Shown: positions 1 to 6,957, numbered from the stretch's first letter. The stretch is DNA of 9,405 nucleotides from Tissierellaceae bacterium (GCA_029264075.1 JARICQ010000098.1:1-9405), one strand, 5' to 3'. Notes: generated by a model from the sequence alone, not told the origin. Translations and numbers: made by a program.

Positions 1-434
1 ACCTCAATTAAAGCATATGAATTTAAAATATCATTTCCATATCCAGCAATACCACCTAGATAATCTCCACCTGAAATAGACGACAAAGAAAATGATTTGT
101 TTATTTTTGTATAGGAAGCACCAGCAATACCTCCTACATAGCTACCCTCTCTACTTTCTATTTCACCATAGTTTTCACAATTTGAAATGACTCCCAAGTC
201 CATAAGACCTACAAGACCACCTACATAGTCCTTTTTGGATGTTACCCTACCGTGGTTGATACAATTTTTTAAAATTGCACTAGTAAGATATTTGAAATTC
301 AAAGAAGGAGTTCCTTGTTTGAAAATGTCATCTTCTGGATCTATATCATATTCTATTGACATGGCTCCTACTACTCCACCAACATTAATATCTGCATCAA
401 TAGAGCCATAGTTTCTACTTTTGTAAACTGTTCC
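1..434 (-). repeat. C-terminal GLUG repeat block (continues beyond window)
   Basis: Minus-strand translation resumes the GLUG pattern with GTVYKSRNYGSI, then cores VGGVVG, VGGLVG, VGGIAG and LGGIAG, with NC-containing half-repeats (KNCINHG, SNCENYG) between them. The first half-unit completes the repeat interrupted at about 2100. The block is still running at base 1. Confidence 0.75.
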
Positions 435-2996
435 TAGACTGTTCTCTTCTATATTTTCATCAGAGATATCTTCTATATAATCAGATGAACCTATTTCCTC
501 TCTAGATTCGACTAGTAGCTCAAATATGTTTAAAACTTGGTCATTGACATCTTTAAAGTCATCAGCTAGGCTATTTTTTCCCTCCCTCATCTTCTCATTC
601 ATCCTGCTAATATTAGAAGTAATATTTCCCATGTTATCAAATAGCTCTTCTCCTGATTGACGGTATTCACTACTTATATTGGGTATTTCAATATCAGCCT
701 TATCAACGAGTGAGTCAACCAAATCCTTAATAGAGCCAACTAGCTCAGTCATAGTTTCAGAGGCCTTGCTAAACTCATCAAAACCATGGCTGAATTCACT
801 AAAGGCAGCTCCAGATTCATCCGATGCTTGCCCTAGTTTGGAAAATGTATTGGAAAGTCCTCTACTGGCAAGGTCTAGTTTTCTAGAAGACTCATATAGA
901 TCATCAAATACATAATTTAAATCTCTTCCAAGATCATTTGATAGATCAATCAAATCTCCGCCAAGGCCATCAAGATTTCCAAGAATTCTTTTAAGGGTGG
1001 AGATACTATCTGCTATAGACACCAAGGGTTCTGACAAGTCTTTAAATCCTTCTATAATCTCTTCAAAATCTATGAGCTCTTTCAATTCTTCCAGCTTTCC
1101 CTCCAATTTTTCTAGGAGTTCTTTCTTCTTTAGAGCTTCTAATTCCTTACCCAGTTCATAATCTATCTTTATTAACTGCTTTAGTTTCTCCAACTTATCT
1201 TCAAGTAAGTCTAAGGCATCTTCTTTATTTAGTTCCTCTAACTCTTTTTCCAATGTATCTTCTAATTCTTCTATTAAATTATCTAATTCACTATTTTCGC
1301 TCAGTACCTTCAAAGAATTATCTTGACCATGATTTATGCTATCATTTATCCTTAATTCATCTAAAGCCTTATTTAGCTCCAGATCCAATTCGAGATTTAA
1401 CTCCTCTTCTAATTCCTTTAAATCCTTTATTTTTTCTGCTGAATTTTTTTTATCTAATTCCATTAAAGCTTCTTTTAATGTATCTTCTAATTCCCTTTCC
1501 AAATCTTTCAAAGAGCTTTTATCTAAAGAAGACTTTAAAAGATTCTCTAAGTCTCCTAAATTATTTTCTAAGTTTCTAAAATCATTTTTATTAAGATTGC
1601 CACTTCCAATATTGTCTGAGAGATTTCTTATAGCCCTTCTAAGATTATATATGGCATCTTCTCCTGACTTTAGAGCATCCCTTAAGTCATCAACTGCATA
1701 GTCACCTTCACCTAATGCCTGGGATATATTATCGGATGAACTTTCTAGTTTGTTAAATCCAATCTCTATGTGATCTAGTCCAGAATTGAAAATAGTTGAA
1801 AAATCTTTAGTACCTTCTAAAATAGGTGAAATCTCCTCTAGGGTGTATCGTATTCTCTCATTAGTAATGTTTATAGTATCTGTAATATCATCAATGTGAT
1901 CTAGAGTTCCCCTAGATAAAACCTGCATTGAGTCCTTGGTATGGTCAACGGAAAGGATTATATCATCTATTTCATCTGATAGAGAGTAGGACTTGAAATT
2001 GTTAAAAGAAGAGCTTAAGAGATTTTCTAAGACTTCTATCTCCTTATTTAACTTTTGCAAGGTATCTTCAGAAAAAAGTAGGATCAAATAGGGTTCTATT
2101 TGTCCAACAATTCCTCCAACATCCTTGCGGCCAAGGACAGTATTATAGTTTTCACAATTACTTAAATATCCAGACTGCCTACCAACAATTCCACCTACAT
2201 TGTAGCCCATATGCTTGTAGCCTATGGGGCCTCTATTGACAGAGTCTTGAATGTAGCCAGTTGAAAGACCTGCTATGCCACCTGTATCAGTATGTGCGTT
2301 AACATTTTCTATTGCATTGATCTGAGTCCAGTCTATATCATCAAGATTTAGGCTAGTGTCTTCAAGAGAAGTATTGACCTTAGAAAAATTTGTTGACTTA
2401 AGTATGGTACCTAGATTTTGCCCTGCTATGCCAGCTGTGAAGTGTTCGCCGCTTATGCTACCCTCGGCTTGGGAATTGGAAATAGTTCCTGTGGCTTCAT
2501 TTATACCAACTATTCCACCTATATTGTTCTTGCCTTCTACATTTCCTATAAAACTACAATTCTCAATACTTCCCTTGTTGCTAGCGACAATACCTCCTAC
2601 AATATTTTGGCTGCCTGAAGGAGTTACATTACCGGAGACATTTAAATTTTTCACTTGGCCATCTTCTTGTAAATATCGAAATAGACCTTGTACTGAGCCG
2701 CTAGTTGATATTGAAAAATCAGATATAGTATATCCTTGTCCATCAAATATTCCATTAAAAGTCGGTATTGAAAAATAATCAATATCTAAAAGACTTATAT
2801 CGCTATTTAGGACAACTGTTTTATTGTCATAGTAGGTGTCAAGTCTAGCATTTTCACTAAATTCAATAAGATCTTCCAAGGAGTTAATATATATGGTATT
2901 AGATTTGGAGAAGGACAGACTAAAATTAGACAATAATATAGTAAAGATCAATATAAAAGATAAAATGTTTTTAAGTAAGCTATTATTTTTCATCAT
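1..2996 (-). CDS. Large secreted GLUG-repeat protein with inserted helical domain (partial, C-terminus outside window)
   Basis: The minus-strand frame stays open from the ATG at 2996 to the left edge (998 codons plus 2 bases), so the C-terminus and any anchor are unseen. I do not recognise a named gene. Visible order: a signal peptide (residues about 1-30, hydrophobic core ILSFILIFTILLSNFSLSF), an N-terminal segment, six GLUG-type repeats (motifs such as VGGIVG followed by G-x-I-x-N-C/S) at about 110-299, a charged Leu/Glu/Asp/Lys-rich helical region at about 300-854, and four more GLUG units from about 855 to the edge. GLUG repeats are known from surface and adhesion proteins and are thought to form beta-solenoids. 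I infer an extracellular or wall-associated structural or adhesive role. The double ATG (2996 and 2993) is preceded by AGGTGG at 6 or 9 bases. The start lies inside the transporter gene upstream, so the two are probably co-translated. Adhesin, transporter partner or matrix protein all remain possible. Confidence 0.85.
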   Translation of the reverse strand, partial: MMKNNSLLKNILSFILIFTILLSNFSLSFSKSNTIYINSLEDLIEFSENARLDTYYDNKTVVLNSDISLLDIDYFSIPTFNGIFDGQGYTISDFSISTSGSVQGLFRYLQEDGQVKNLNVSGNVTPSGSQNIVGGIVASNKGSIENCSFIGNVEGKNNIGGIVGINEATGTISNSQAEGSISGEHFTAGIAGQNLGTILKSTNFSKVNTSLEDTSLNLDDIDWTQINAIENVNAHTDTGGIAGLSTGYIQDSVNRGPIGYKHMGYNVGGIVGRQSGYLSNCENYNTVLGRKDVGGIVGQIEPYLILLFSEDTLQKLNKEIEVLENLLSSSFNNFKSYSLSDEIDDIILSVDHTKDSMQVLSRGTLDHIDDITDTINITNERIRYTLEEISPILEGTKDFSTIFNSGLDHIEIGFNKLESSSDNISQALGEGDYAVDDLRDALKSGEDAIYNLRRAIRNLSDNIGSGNLNKNDFRNLENNLGDLENLLKSSLDKSSLKDLERELEDTLKEALMELDKKNSAEKIKDLKELEEELNLELDLELNKALDELRINDSINHGQDNSLKVLSENSELDNLIEELEDTLEKELEELNKEDALDLLEDKLEKLKQLIKIDYELGKELEALKKKELLEKLEGKLEELKELIDFEEIIEGFKDLSEPLVSIADSISTLKRILGNLDGLGGDLIDLSNDLGRDLNYVFDDLYESSRKLDLASRGLSNTFSKLGQASDESGAAFSEFSHGFDEFSKASETMTELVGSIKDLVDSLVDKADIEIPNISSEYRQSGEELFDNMGNITSNISRMNEKMREGKNSLADDFKDVNDQVLNIFELLVESREEIGSSDYIEDISDENIEENSLGTVYKSRNYGSIDADINVGGVVGAMSIEYDIDPEDDIFKQGTPSLNFKYLTSAILKNCINHGRVTSKKDYVGGLVGLMDLGVISNCENYGEIESREGSYVGGIAGASYTKINKSFSLSSISGGDYLGGIAGYGNDILNSYALIE
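435..2099 (-). other. Helical/coiled-coil insertion (about 555 residues) within a GLUG repeat
   Basis: The encoded segment is rich in Leu, Glu, Asp, Lys, Ser and Asn, almost free of Pro, and shows heptad-like spacing of hydrophobic residues, for example KLEKLKQLIKI and KLEELKELIDF. The later half has Gly/Ser-rich amphipathic stretches such as LSNDLGRDLNYVFDDL. It has no obvious transmembrane segment. By eye it resembles the long extracellular helical regions of YhgE/Pip-type proteins, but that is an impression and not a domain hit. Helix content is inferred from composition and periodicity. Confidence 0.6.
2100..2690 (-). repeat. N-terminal GLUG repeat block of the secreted protein
   Basis: Translated on the minus strand, this stretch shows GLUG units with cores VGGIVA, IGGIVG, TAGIAG, TGGIAG, VGGIVG and VGGIVG. 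Most are followed after a few residues by G-x-I-x-N/D-C/S and a short Gly/Val/Ile strand. The unit is degenerate (about 25-60 residues between cores). The sixth core (about residues 293-299) lacks its expected G-x-I-x-N-x half here; a matching half appears at about residue 855, after the helical insertion. Confidence 0.75.
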
Positions 2997-5445
2997 TATC
3001 AACCACCTTTTCTTCACTTGGACTTTCATCCGTATTTTCCATGTATCCACTTTGAACCAGGGCATCTACATCTCCTAGGATAGTTCCCTTGAGCTCTCCC
3101 TCTACTTTTCCAGATATATTTCCAATGATATGGCCATCTACTCTGATAAGTCCCCTATGCCTTTTGTGTCTTCTTCTACTCTTGAGTTCAAATGCAGTTT
3201 TATCAATGATATTATTTCCTAATAATAAAATTTGAGGCAATACAGTGAGAACTAAGATCATAGATATAATAGTACCGCGACCCAAGAAAAAACCAATGGA
3301 AGATATACTAGGCTCTGAGGATAAAAACCCAATTAAAAGACCAGCAGATGCCAGTATACTTCCTGAAGTCAGTACAGTAGGAAAGGCTTGGTCTAATGCT
3401 TCTACTACAGCTTCAGACTTTGGCATATCTTCTTTTAATAGCTGGTACCTTCCAGTTATGATAATTGCATAGTCTATATTGGCTCCCATCTGTATAGAAG
3501 TAACTATCAAATAAGATATAAAAAACACATCTGTATTAGTTAGATAGGATATGGAAAAGTTAAGCCAAATACTTCCCTGGATGATCATCATCAACAATAT
3601 TGGTAGACCTGCTGATTGAAAGGTAAATAATAGTACAATCATGACAAATACAGCAGAAGTAACCCCAATGAGCCTATTGTCATCAACAAAGAAATCGGAC
3701 AAGTCAGCATTGTTGGTTGATTCACCAACCAAGAGAACATCTTCAGGATAATATTTACCAGCAATTTCATGGAATCTGTCTAGCCATTCAAATGTTTCAT
3801 CACCTTCTTCAGGTAAATTAGTTTCTATAAGTATTCGGCTATAGTTTTCTCCCTTTAGTTGCAGCTGGGCATCTTTAAGCTGAACATACATATCATCAAG
3901 TTCTTCTTCAAGCTCATCATCCAAGGTTACAAGACCAGAAACTTTTTCTTTTTGCAGGAAAAAGAACATATCTATCAGTGGAACCTTATAATTATTTATT
4001 CCACTGATAAGCTTTTCATATGAATCATCACCTATGGCATAGGCCTGATATAAGAGACGTGATCTTTCAATATCTATGTCTGTTAACTCAGAAAATTGTC
4101 TGGGACTTAGGGAATCAGTGATAAAATTATCCTCACCTGCTTCTATATTTGCAAGGCCAGTTACAGAATCTGTGACCTCTAATCTTTCTAAGTCTTTGAT
4201 TAGATTTTCTTCTTTTTCATAATCACCTGTAGGAATTAAGAGGGCCATTAGATTTGTCTTTCCAAAATTATCTTTAATCATTTTTTCTGAAATTTGAATT
4301 TGATTTTGTTTTATAGTAGTCAATTCACTATATCCATAGAGATAGTTAACCTTACCAGAGAAAAAATATCCAAAAAATATTAGGCCTAAAAAAATTGGGG
4401 GTAGGATATATTTTGTTTTTACCACTAGGCGTCCTAAGGGCTTTGTGCTAGGTATAAAATCTCTATGCTCAGTCTTATCTATACTTTTGTTAAAGACCAT
4501 GAGCAGGCCTGGCATTAAAGTAAATACTGAAAAAAGACTTAAAATTATAGCCTTAATAAGAACAAGACCCATATCAAAGCCAATCTCAAATTGCATAAGC
4601 ATTAATGCAGCCAGTCCTGAGATAGTGGTAAGACTACTTGAAGAAATTTCAGGTATGGCCTTACTTAGGGCTGATATTACCGCTTCTCTTGGCTCTAAGA
4701 AAATTCTTTCCTCAGTATACCTATGGGCTAAAATAATTGCGTAATCAATTGCCAGGGCAAGCTGCAAGATAATGGCGATAGAATCACTTATAAAAGATAT
4801 CTCTCCCAATAAAAAGTTTGTCCCAACATTTAATAGGGCAGCTGCTCCAAATGTTACAAGAAGTATCGGTATTTCCATATAAGTTTTAGATGTGAAGAAC
4901 AATACAGTGACTATGATAACTATAGCTACCAGCATAACTACCTTCATTTCATCATCAAGAAGGTCCGCTGTAGTAGAGCCGACTTCTGTTGAAATATATA
5001 AATCATAGTCTGAAAGCTCATCTCTAACCTCTTCCATAGCTTCTATACTGACATCGTCAGATACTTCCCCTGAAAAGCGGAGATTAAAAAGAGCAGCAGC
5101 AGAATGAAAGTGTTCTTCATTATTTTCAAACTCTACTGTAGAAACTCCCTCGATAGATTCTAATCTAAGGGCGATGTCCTCAGCTTTTTCCAAGGTGATA
5201 TTGCTTACCATGACTTCAGCAGTGGCATAGGTAAGGAATTCATCATCCATCAGTGAAACACCTTGTCTGGTTTCTGTATCCTCAGGCAGGTAATCAATCA
5301 AATCATCATTTACAACTACCCATTGGGAAGAAAAAACAGAGAAGATTGCCAGACCGATGAAAACAAAGAAAAAACCGTTTCTTTTATCTACAATAAAAGT
5401 TGCAAGTTTTTCCCAAAATGTATTTGAACTTTGTTCTTTATCCAT
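2983..5445 (-). CDS. MMPL/RND-superfamily membrane transporter
   Basis: This 820-residue integral membrane protein has the duplicated RND/MMPL layout. A first membrane helix (about 24-43) is followed by an extracellular domain (about 44-165), then a helix bundle (about 168-317) and a helix near 346-363. A second extracellular domain and a second bundle (from about 595) follow. Each bundle carries an Asp-Tyr pair in the position of the MmpL3 proton-relay pairs: LAIDYAIILAHRY (D234-Y235) and ANIDYAIIITGRY (D658-Y659). This supports proton-driven export, perhaps of lipid or another hydrophobic substrate; the substrate cannot be read from the sequence. After a basic stretch SRRRHKRHR (about 756-764) comes a cytoplasmic tail with a Gly every fourth residue (771-791). 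The start has AAAGGAT upstream. The gene is divergent from a TetR regulator and overlaps the GLUG protein gene by 14 bases, suggesting an operon under that regulator. Confidence 0.9.
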   Translation of the reverse strand: MDKEQSSNTFWEKLATFIVDKRNGFFFVFIGLAIFSVFSSQWVVVNDDLIDYLPEDTETRQGVSLMDDEFLTYATAEVMVSNITLEKAEDIALRLESIEGVSTVEFENNEEHFHSAAALFNLRFSGEVSDDVSIEAMEEVRDELSDYDLYISTEVGSTTADLLDDEMKVVMLVAIVIIVTVLFFTSKTYMEIPILLVTFGAAALLNVGTNFLLGEISFISDSIAIILQLALAIDYAIILAHRYTEERIFLEPREAVISALSKAIPEISSSSLTTISGLAALMLMQFEIGFDMGLVLIKAIILSLFSVFTLMPGLLMVFNKSIDKTEHRDFIPSTKPLGRLVVKTKYILPPIFLGLIFFGYFFSGKVNYLYGYSELTTIKQNQIQISEKMIKDNFGKTNLMALLIPTGDYEKEENLIKDLERLEVTDSVTGLANIEAGEDNFITDSLSPRQFSELTDIDIERSRLLYQAYAIGDDSYEKLISGINNYKVPLIDMFFFLQKEKVSGLVTLDDELEEELDDMYVQLKDAQLQLKGENYSRILIETNLPEEGDETFEWLDRFHEIAGKYYPEDVLLVGESTNNADLSDFFVDDNRLIGVTSAVFVMIVLLFTFQSAGLPILLMMIIQGSIWLNFSISYLTNTDVFFISYLIVTSIQMGANIDYAIIITGRYQLLKEDMPKSEAVVEALDQAFPTVLTSGSILASAGLLIGFLSSEPSISSIGFFLGRGTIISMILVLTVLPQILLLGNNIIDKTAFELKSRRRHKRHRGLIRVDGHIIGNISGKVEGELKGTILGDVDALVQSGYMENTDESPSEEKVVDNDEK
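3003..3008 (-). promoter_or_regulatory. Ribosome binding site of the GLUG protein gene, inside the transporter gene
   Basis: The minus strand reads AGGTGG, 6 bases before the first of two consecutive ATG codons (2996) and 9 before the second (2993). The site lies within the last codons of the MMPL gene, so initiation is probably coupled to translation of the transporter. Either ATG is acceptable. Confidence 0.65.
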
Positions 5446-5622
5446 AAATATATCATCCTTTGCTCTAATAGTGCTTATTAAATGAAGATCTAAATAGAAA
5501 TAAACCAGTGTATAAATTTATGATATAATTATATTACAATAAGAATAGATAAAAGACAAGAAACAATAGTCGACATGTGTATAGGATTGAACAGAAATAC
5601 AAATATGTATAAGGAGCTAGTG
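5446..5622. promoter_or_regulatory. Divergent promoter/operator region between transporter and TetR gene
   Basis: This 177-base spacer separates the two divergent starts. On the plus strand TGATATAAT (5521-5529) is a perfect extended -10 element for the regulator gene, with only a weak -35 (TAAACC, 5501-5506). The 12-base perfect palindrome ATATAATTATAT (5523-5534) puts a TATAAT on both strands, so it can also serve as the -10 of the leftward transporter promoter; that side has no good -35 at 17 bases (TTGTCT sits at 20). A second palindrome ATAAATTTAT lies at 5512-5521. Either palindrome could be the TetR operator; this is inference. Confidence 0.55.
5611..5616 (+). promoter_or_regulatory. 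Ribosome binding site deciding the TetR start
   Basis: AAGGAG lies 6 bases before ATG 5623. The in-frame upstream ATGs at 5575 and 5605 have no comparable site, which favours the 196-residue protein. Confidence 0.75.
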
Positions 5623-6213
5623 ATGAGATATAAGGATAGCAGCAAAAGAACCATAGGAAATAAGAGAACATTGAAATCTTTAAGGGGAGCATTAACGGAA
5701 CTGTTAAAGGTAAAAGCTATTGAACAAATATCTGTCCAAGAATTATGTAAAAAAGCAATGATTTCAAGGGGAAGCTTTTACAATTATTTTTATGATAAAT
5801 ACGACCTACTAAACTATGATTGGGAACAAATACAATTGGAAATATATCCAAAGTTTACAGATGATAATTTGCAGGATATAGATTACAAGGAATATATGAG
5901 CCTAGTATTTAAAAACCTGATAAACTATCTCTCAGATGAAAGGGAAAGCTACCAAATGATTATAAAACACAATAATGATAGCCTGTTTTTTATAAATATG
6001 CATGAGTATATGGGAGAGCAAATATTTTTGAAGTTAAAAGAAGTTGTAGAATTTGAAAGTGAGTCTAAAGTACCCCTAGATCTCTTGGCTAACATCTATG
6101 CCAATACAATAATTACTATAGGAAAATGGTGGCTAAAAACTGATCAAGACTATAGCAAGGATGATGTCTATAGTTTTTTCACCATGCTAATGGACAAGAA
6201 ACTACTAGGCTAA
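5623..6213 (+). CDS. TetR/AcrR-family transcriptional regulator
   Basis: The protein is 196 residues, the usual TetR size, from the ATG with the good ribosome binding site. The N-terminal DNA-binding domain is clear: a helix LRGALTELLKVKAIEQ (about 20-35), then the helix-turn-helix ISVQELCKKAMISRGSFYNYF (about 36-56) followed by DKYDLL, a standard TetR signature. The C-terminal half (WWLKTDQDYSKDDVYSFF, about 169-186) resembles the TetR_C_8 type of ligand-binding domain often found in Firmicutes. I infer a dimeric repressor of the divergent MMPL-GLUG operon and probably of itself; the ligand is unknown. B. subtilis yhgD-yhgE is a comparable TetR plus envelope-protein arrangement. Only weak hairpins separate it from the rubrerythrin gene downstream. 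Confidence 0.88.
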   Translation: MRYKDSSKRTIGNKRTLKSLRGALTELLKVKAIEQISVQELCKKAMISRGSFYNYFYDKYDLLNYDWEQIQLEIYPKFTDDNLQDIDYKEYMSLVFKNLINYLSDERESYQMIIKHNNDSLFFINMHEYMGEQIFLKLKEVVEFESESKVPLDLLANIYANTIITIGKWWLKTDQDYSKDDVYSFFTMLMDKKLLG

Positions 6214-6250
6214 TAAAAGCTTATTTAATCAGATGAATAGAATATGTTTT

Positions 6251-6287
6251 CAACTTTTAATTCAATTATTTAGAATCAAAAAAGTTG
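6251..6287 (+). terminator. Weak hairpin downstream of the TetR gene
   Basis: CAACTTTT (6251-6258) pairs with AAAAGTTG (6280-6287), with a possible inner 3-bp TTC/GAA stem and a 9-base loop. No U-run follows, so it is at best a weak or Rho-assisted terminator. It lies between the TetR stop and the rubrerythrin promoter. Confidence 0.25.
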
Positions 6288-6307
6288 GTATTTATCCTGA
6301 ACTATAC

Positions 6308-6336
6308 TGGACAATGAAGCATCTTTGGTATACAAT
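6308..6336 (+). promoter_or_regulatory. Sigma-A-type promoter of the rubrerythrin gene
   Basis: TGGACA (6308-6313, 5 of 6 consensus matches) and TACAAT (6331-6336, 5 of 6) are separated by exactly 17 bases. Transcription would begin near 6343, leaving a leader of about 20 bases. This also rules out the in-frame ATG at 6325 as the start codon. Confidence 0.65.
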
Positions 6337-6346
6337 ATTATTATAA
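6332..6346 (+). promoter_or_regulatory. Possible degenerate PerR-like operator
   Basis: The right half ATTATAA matches the PerR box half-site (TTATAATNATTATAA) exactly, but the left half matches at only 3 of 7 positions. It overlaps the -10 element and expected start of transcription, where a repressor site would act. Peroxide control of rubrerythrin is common, but in AT-rich DNA this match may be chance. Confidence 0.25.
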
Positions 6347-6363
6347 AAATTAAGGAGGAATTT

Positions 6364-6912
6364 ATGATGAATGATATGACAGCAGATGTACTAAGATCAG
6401 CATTTGGCGGGGAAAGTCAAGCACATATGAGATATAGAATTTGGGGAGATAAGGCAAAGAAAGATGGCTTCGAAAATGTATCAAGACTTTTTGAGTGTAC
6501 ATCAGATGCAGAAGAAGTACATGCAACGCTACACTTCAAAGCATTAAGAGATGAGAGCGGTGATTTTTCAGTTACATCAGCAGCAGGCTTTGGACTTGGG
6601 ACTACTTCAGACAACCTACAAGGTGCAATTGATGGTGAAATGTATGAAGTAACTCAAATGTATCCAGCTTACATAGCTATAGCAGAAAAACAAGGAGAAA
6701 AAGAAGCGGTAAGGGCTATGCAATATGCGGTAGAAGCAGAACAAGTTCATGCTGATAGATTTACAGATGCAAAAAATGCAGTAGATTCTGGAAAAGATTT
6801 AGATGCAAAGGTAATAGAGCTATGTCCAGTTTGTGGATATATATCTTTTACTGGAGAAGAAGAAAAATGTCCAATATGCCAAGTTAAAGGTGAAATGTTC
6901 ATAGGATACTAA
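6364..6912 (+). CDS. rbr: Rubrerythrin (diiron peroxidase)
   Basis: This 182-residue cytoplasmic protein reduces hydrogen peroxide in anaerobes, with electrons passing through its rubredoxin-like domain. The ferritin-like domain (about 1-145) carries the expected diiron ligands: E17 in GGESQAHMRY, E50 and H53 in AEEVH, E92 and E95 in GEMYE, and E126 and H129 in AEQVH. The C-terminal iron site is CPVC (C154, C157) and CPIC (C169, C172), in the classic order. The segment after the last Cys is only 10 residues, a little short for the family. AAGGAGG (6352-6358) precedes two adjacent ATGs, 6364 (5-base spacing) and 6367 (8-base spacing); either could be used. The gene has its own promoter and terminator, so it is probably monocistronic. 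Identity is very secure; peroxide control is inference. Confidence 0.96.
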   Translation: MMNDMTADVLRSAFGGESQAHMRYRIWGDKAKKDGFENVSRLFECTSDAEEVHATLHFKALRDESGDFSVTSAAGFGLGTTSDNLQGAIDGEMYEVTQMYPAYIAIAEKQGEKEAVRAMQYAVEAEQVHADRFTDAKNAVDSGKDLDAKVIELCPVCGYISFTGEEEKCPICQVKGEMFIGY

Positions 6913-6920
6913 TAACAAAA

Positions 6921-6957
6921 AAAGCTAGATATTTTAAATATCTAGCTTTAAAATTTA
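6921..6957 (+). terminator. Strong palindromic terminator after rubrerythrin
   Basis: AAAGCTAGATATTT (6921-6934) and AAATATCTAGCTTT (6936-6949) are perfect inverted copies around one base, giving a 12-bp stem with a 5-base loop. It starts 8 bases after the stop codon. On the plus strand the following tract is TTTAAAATTT. On the minus strand the hairpin is followed by seven Ts (A-run 6917-6923), so it may work in both directions. Confidence 0.8.

Noticed and set aside
435..2099. Possibility that the helical region reflects a frameshift or a fusion of two genes
   Set aside because: The same frame carries GLUG repeats on both sides without a stop, and the interrupted repeat is completed after the insertion, so it reads as one intact protein.
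679..2778. Several plus-strand open frames (679-915, 1253-1579, 1336-1701, 2356-2778)
   Set aside because: They lie antisense to a continuous minus-strand coding frame with a signal peptide and GLUG repeats. Their compositions (Leu/Ser/Phe-rich) are what reverse complements of Glu/Lys/Leu-rich coding give.
3245..4744. Plus-strand frames 3245-3472 and 4445-4744
   Set aside because: Antisense to the well-supported MMPL transporter, with no recognisable domain.
5575..5622. Upstream ATG start for the TetR gene (would give 212 residues)
   Set aside because: No ribosome binding site precedes 5575, whereas AAGGAG precedes ATG 5623 at 6 bases and gives a standard TetR length.
6325..6363. Upstream in-frame ATG-type start for rubrerythrin (195 residues)
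   Set aside because: It falls between the -35 and -10 boxes of the promoter, and AAGGAGG sits just before 6364.
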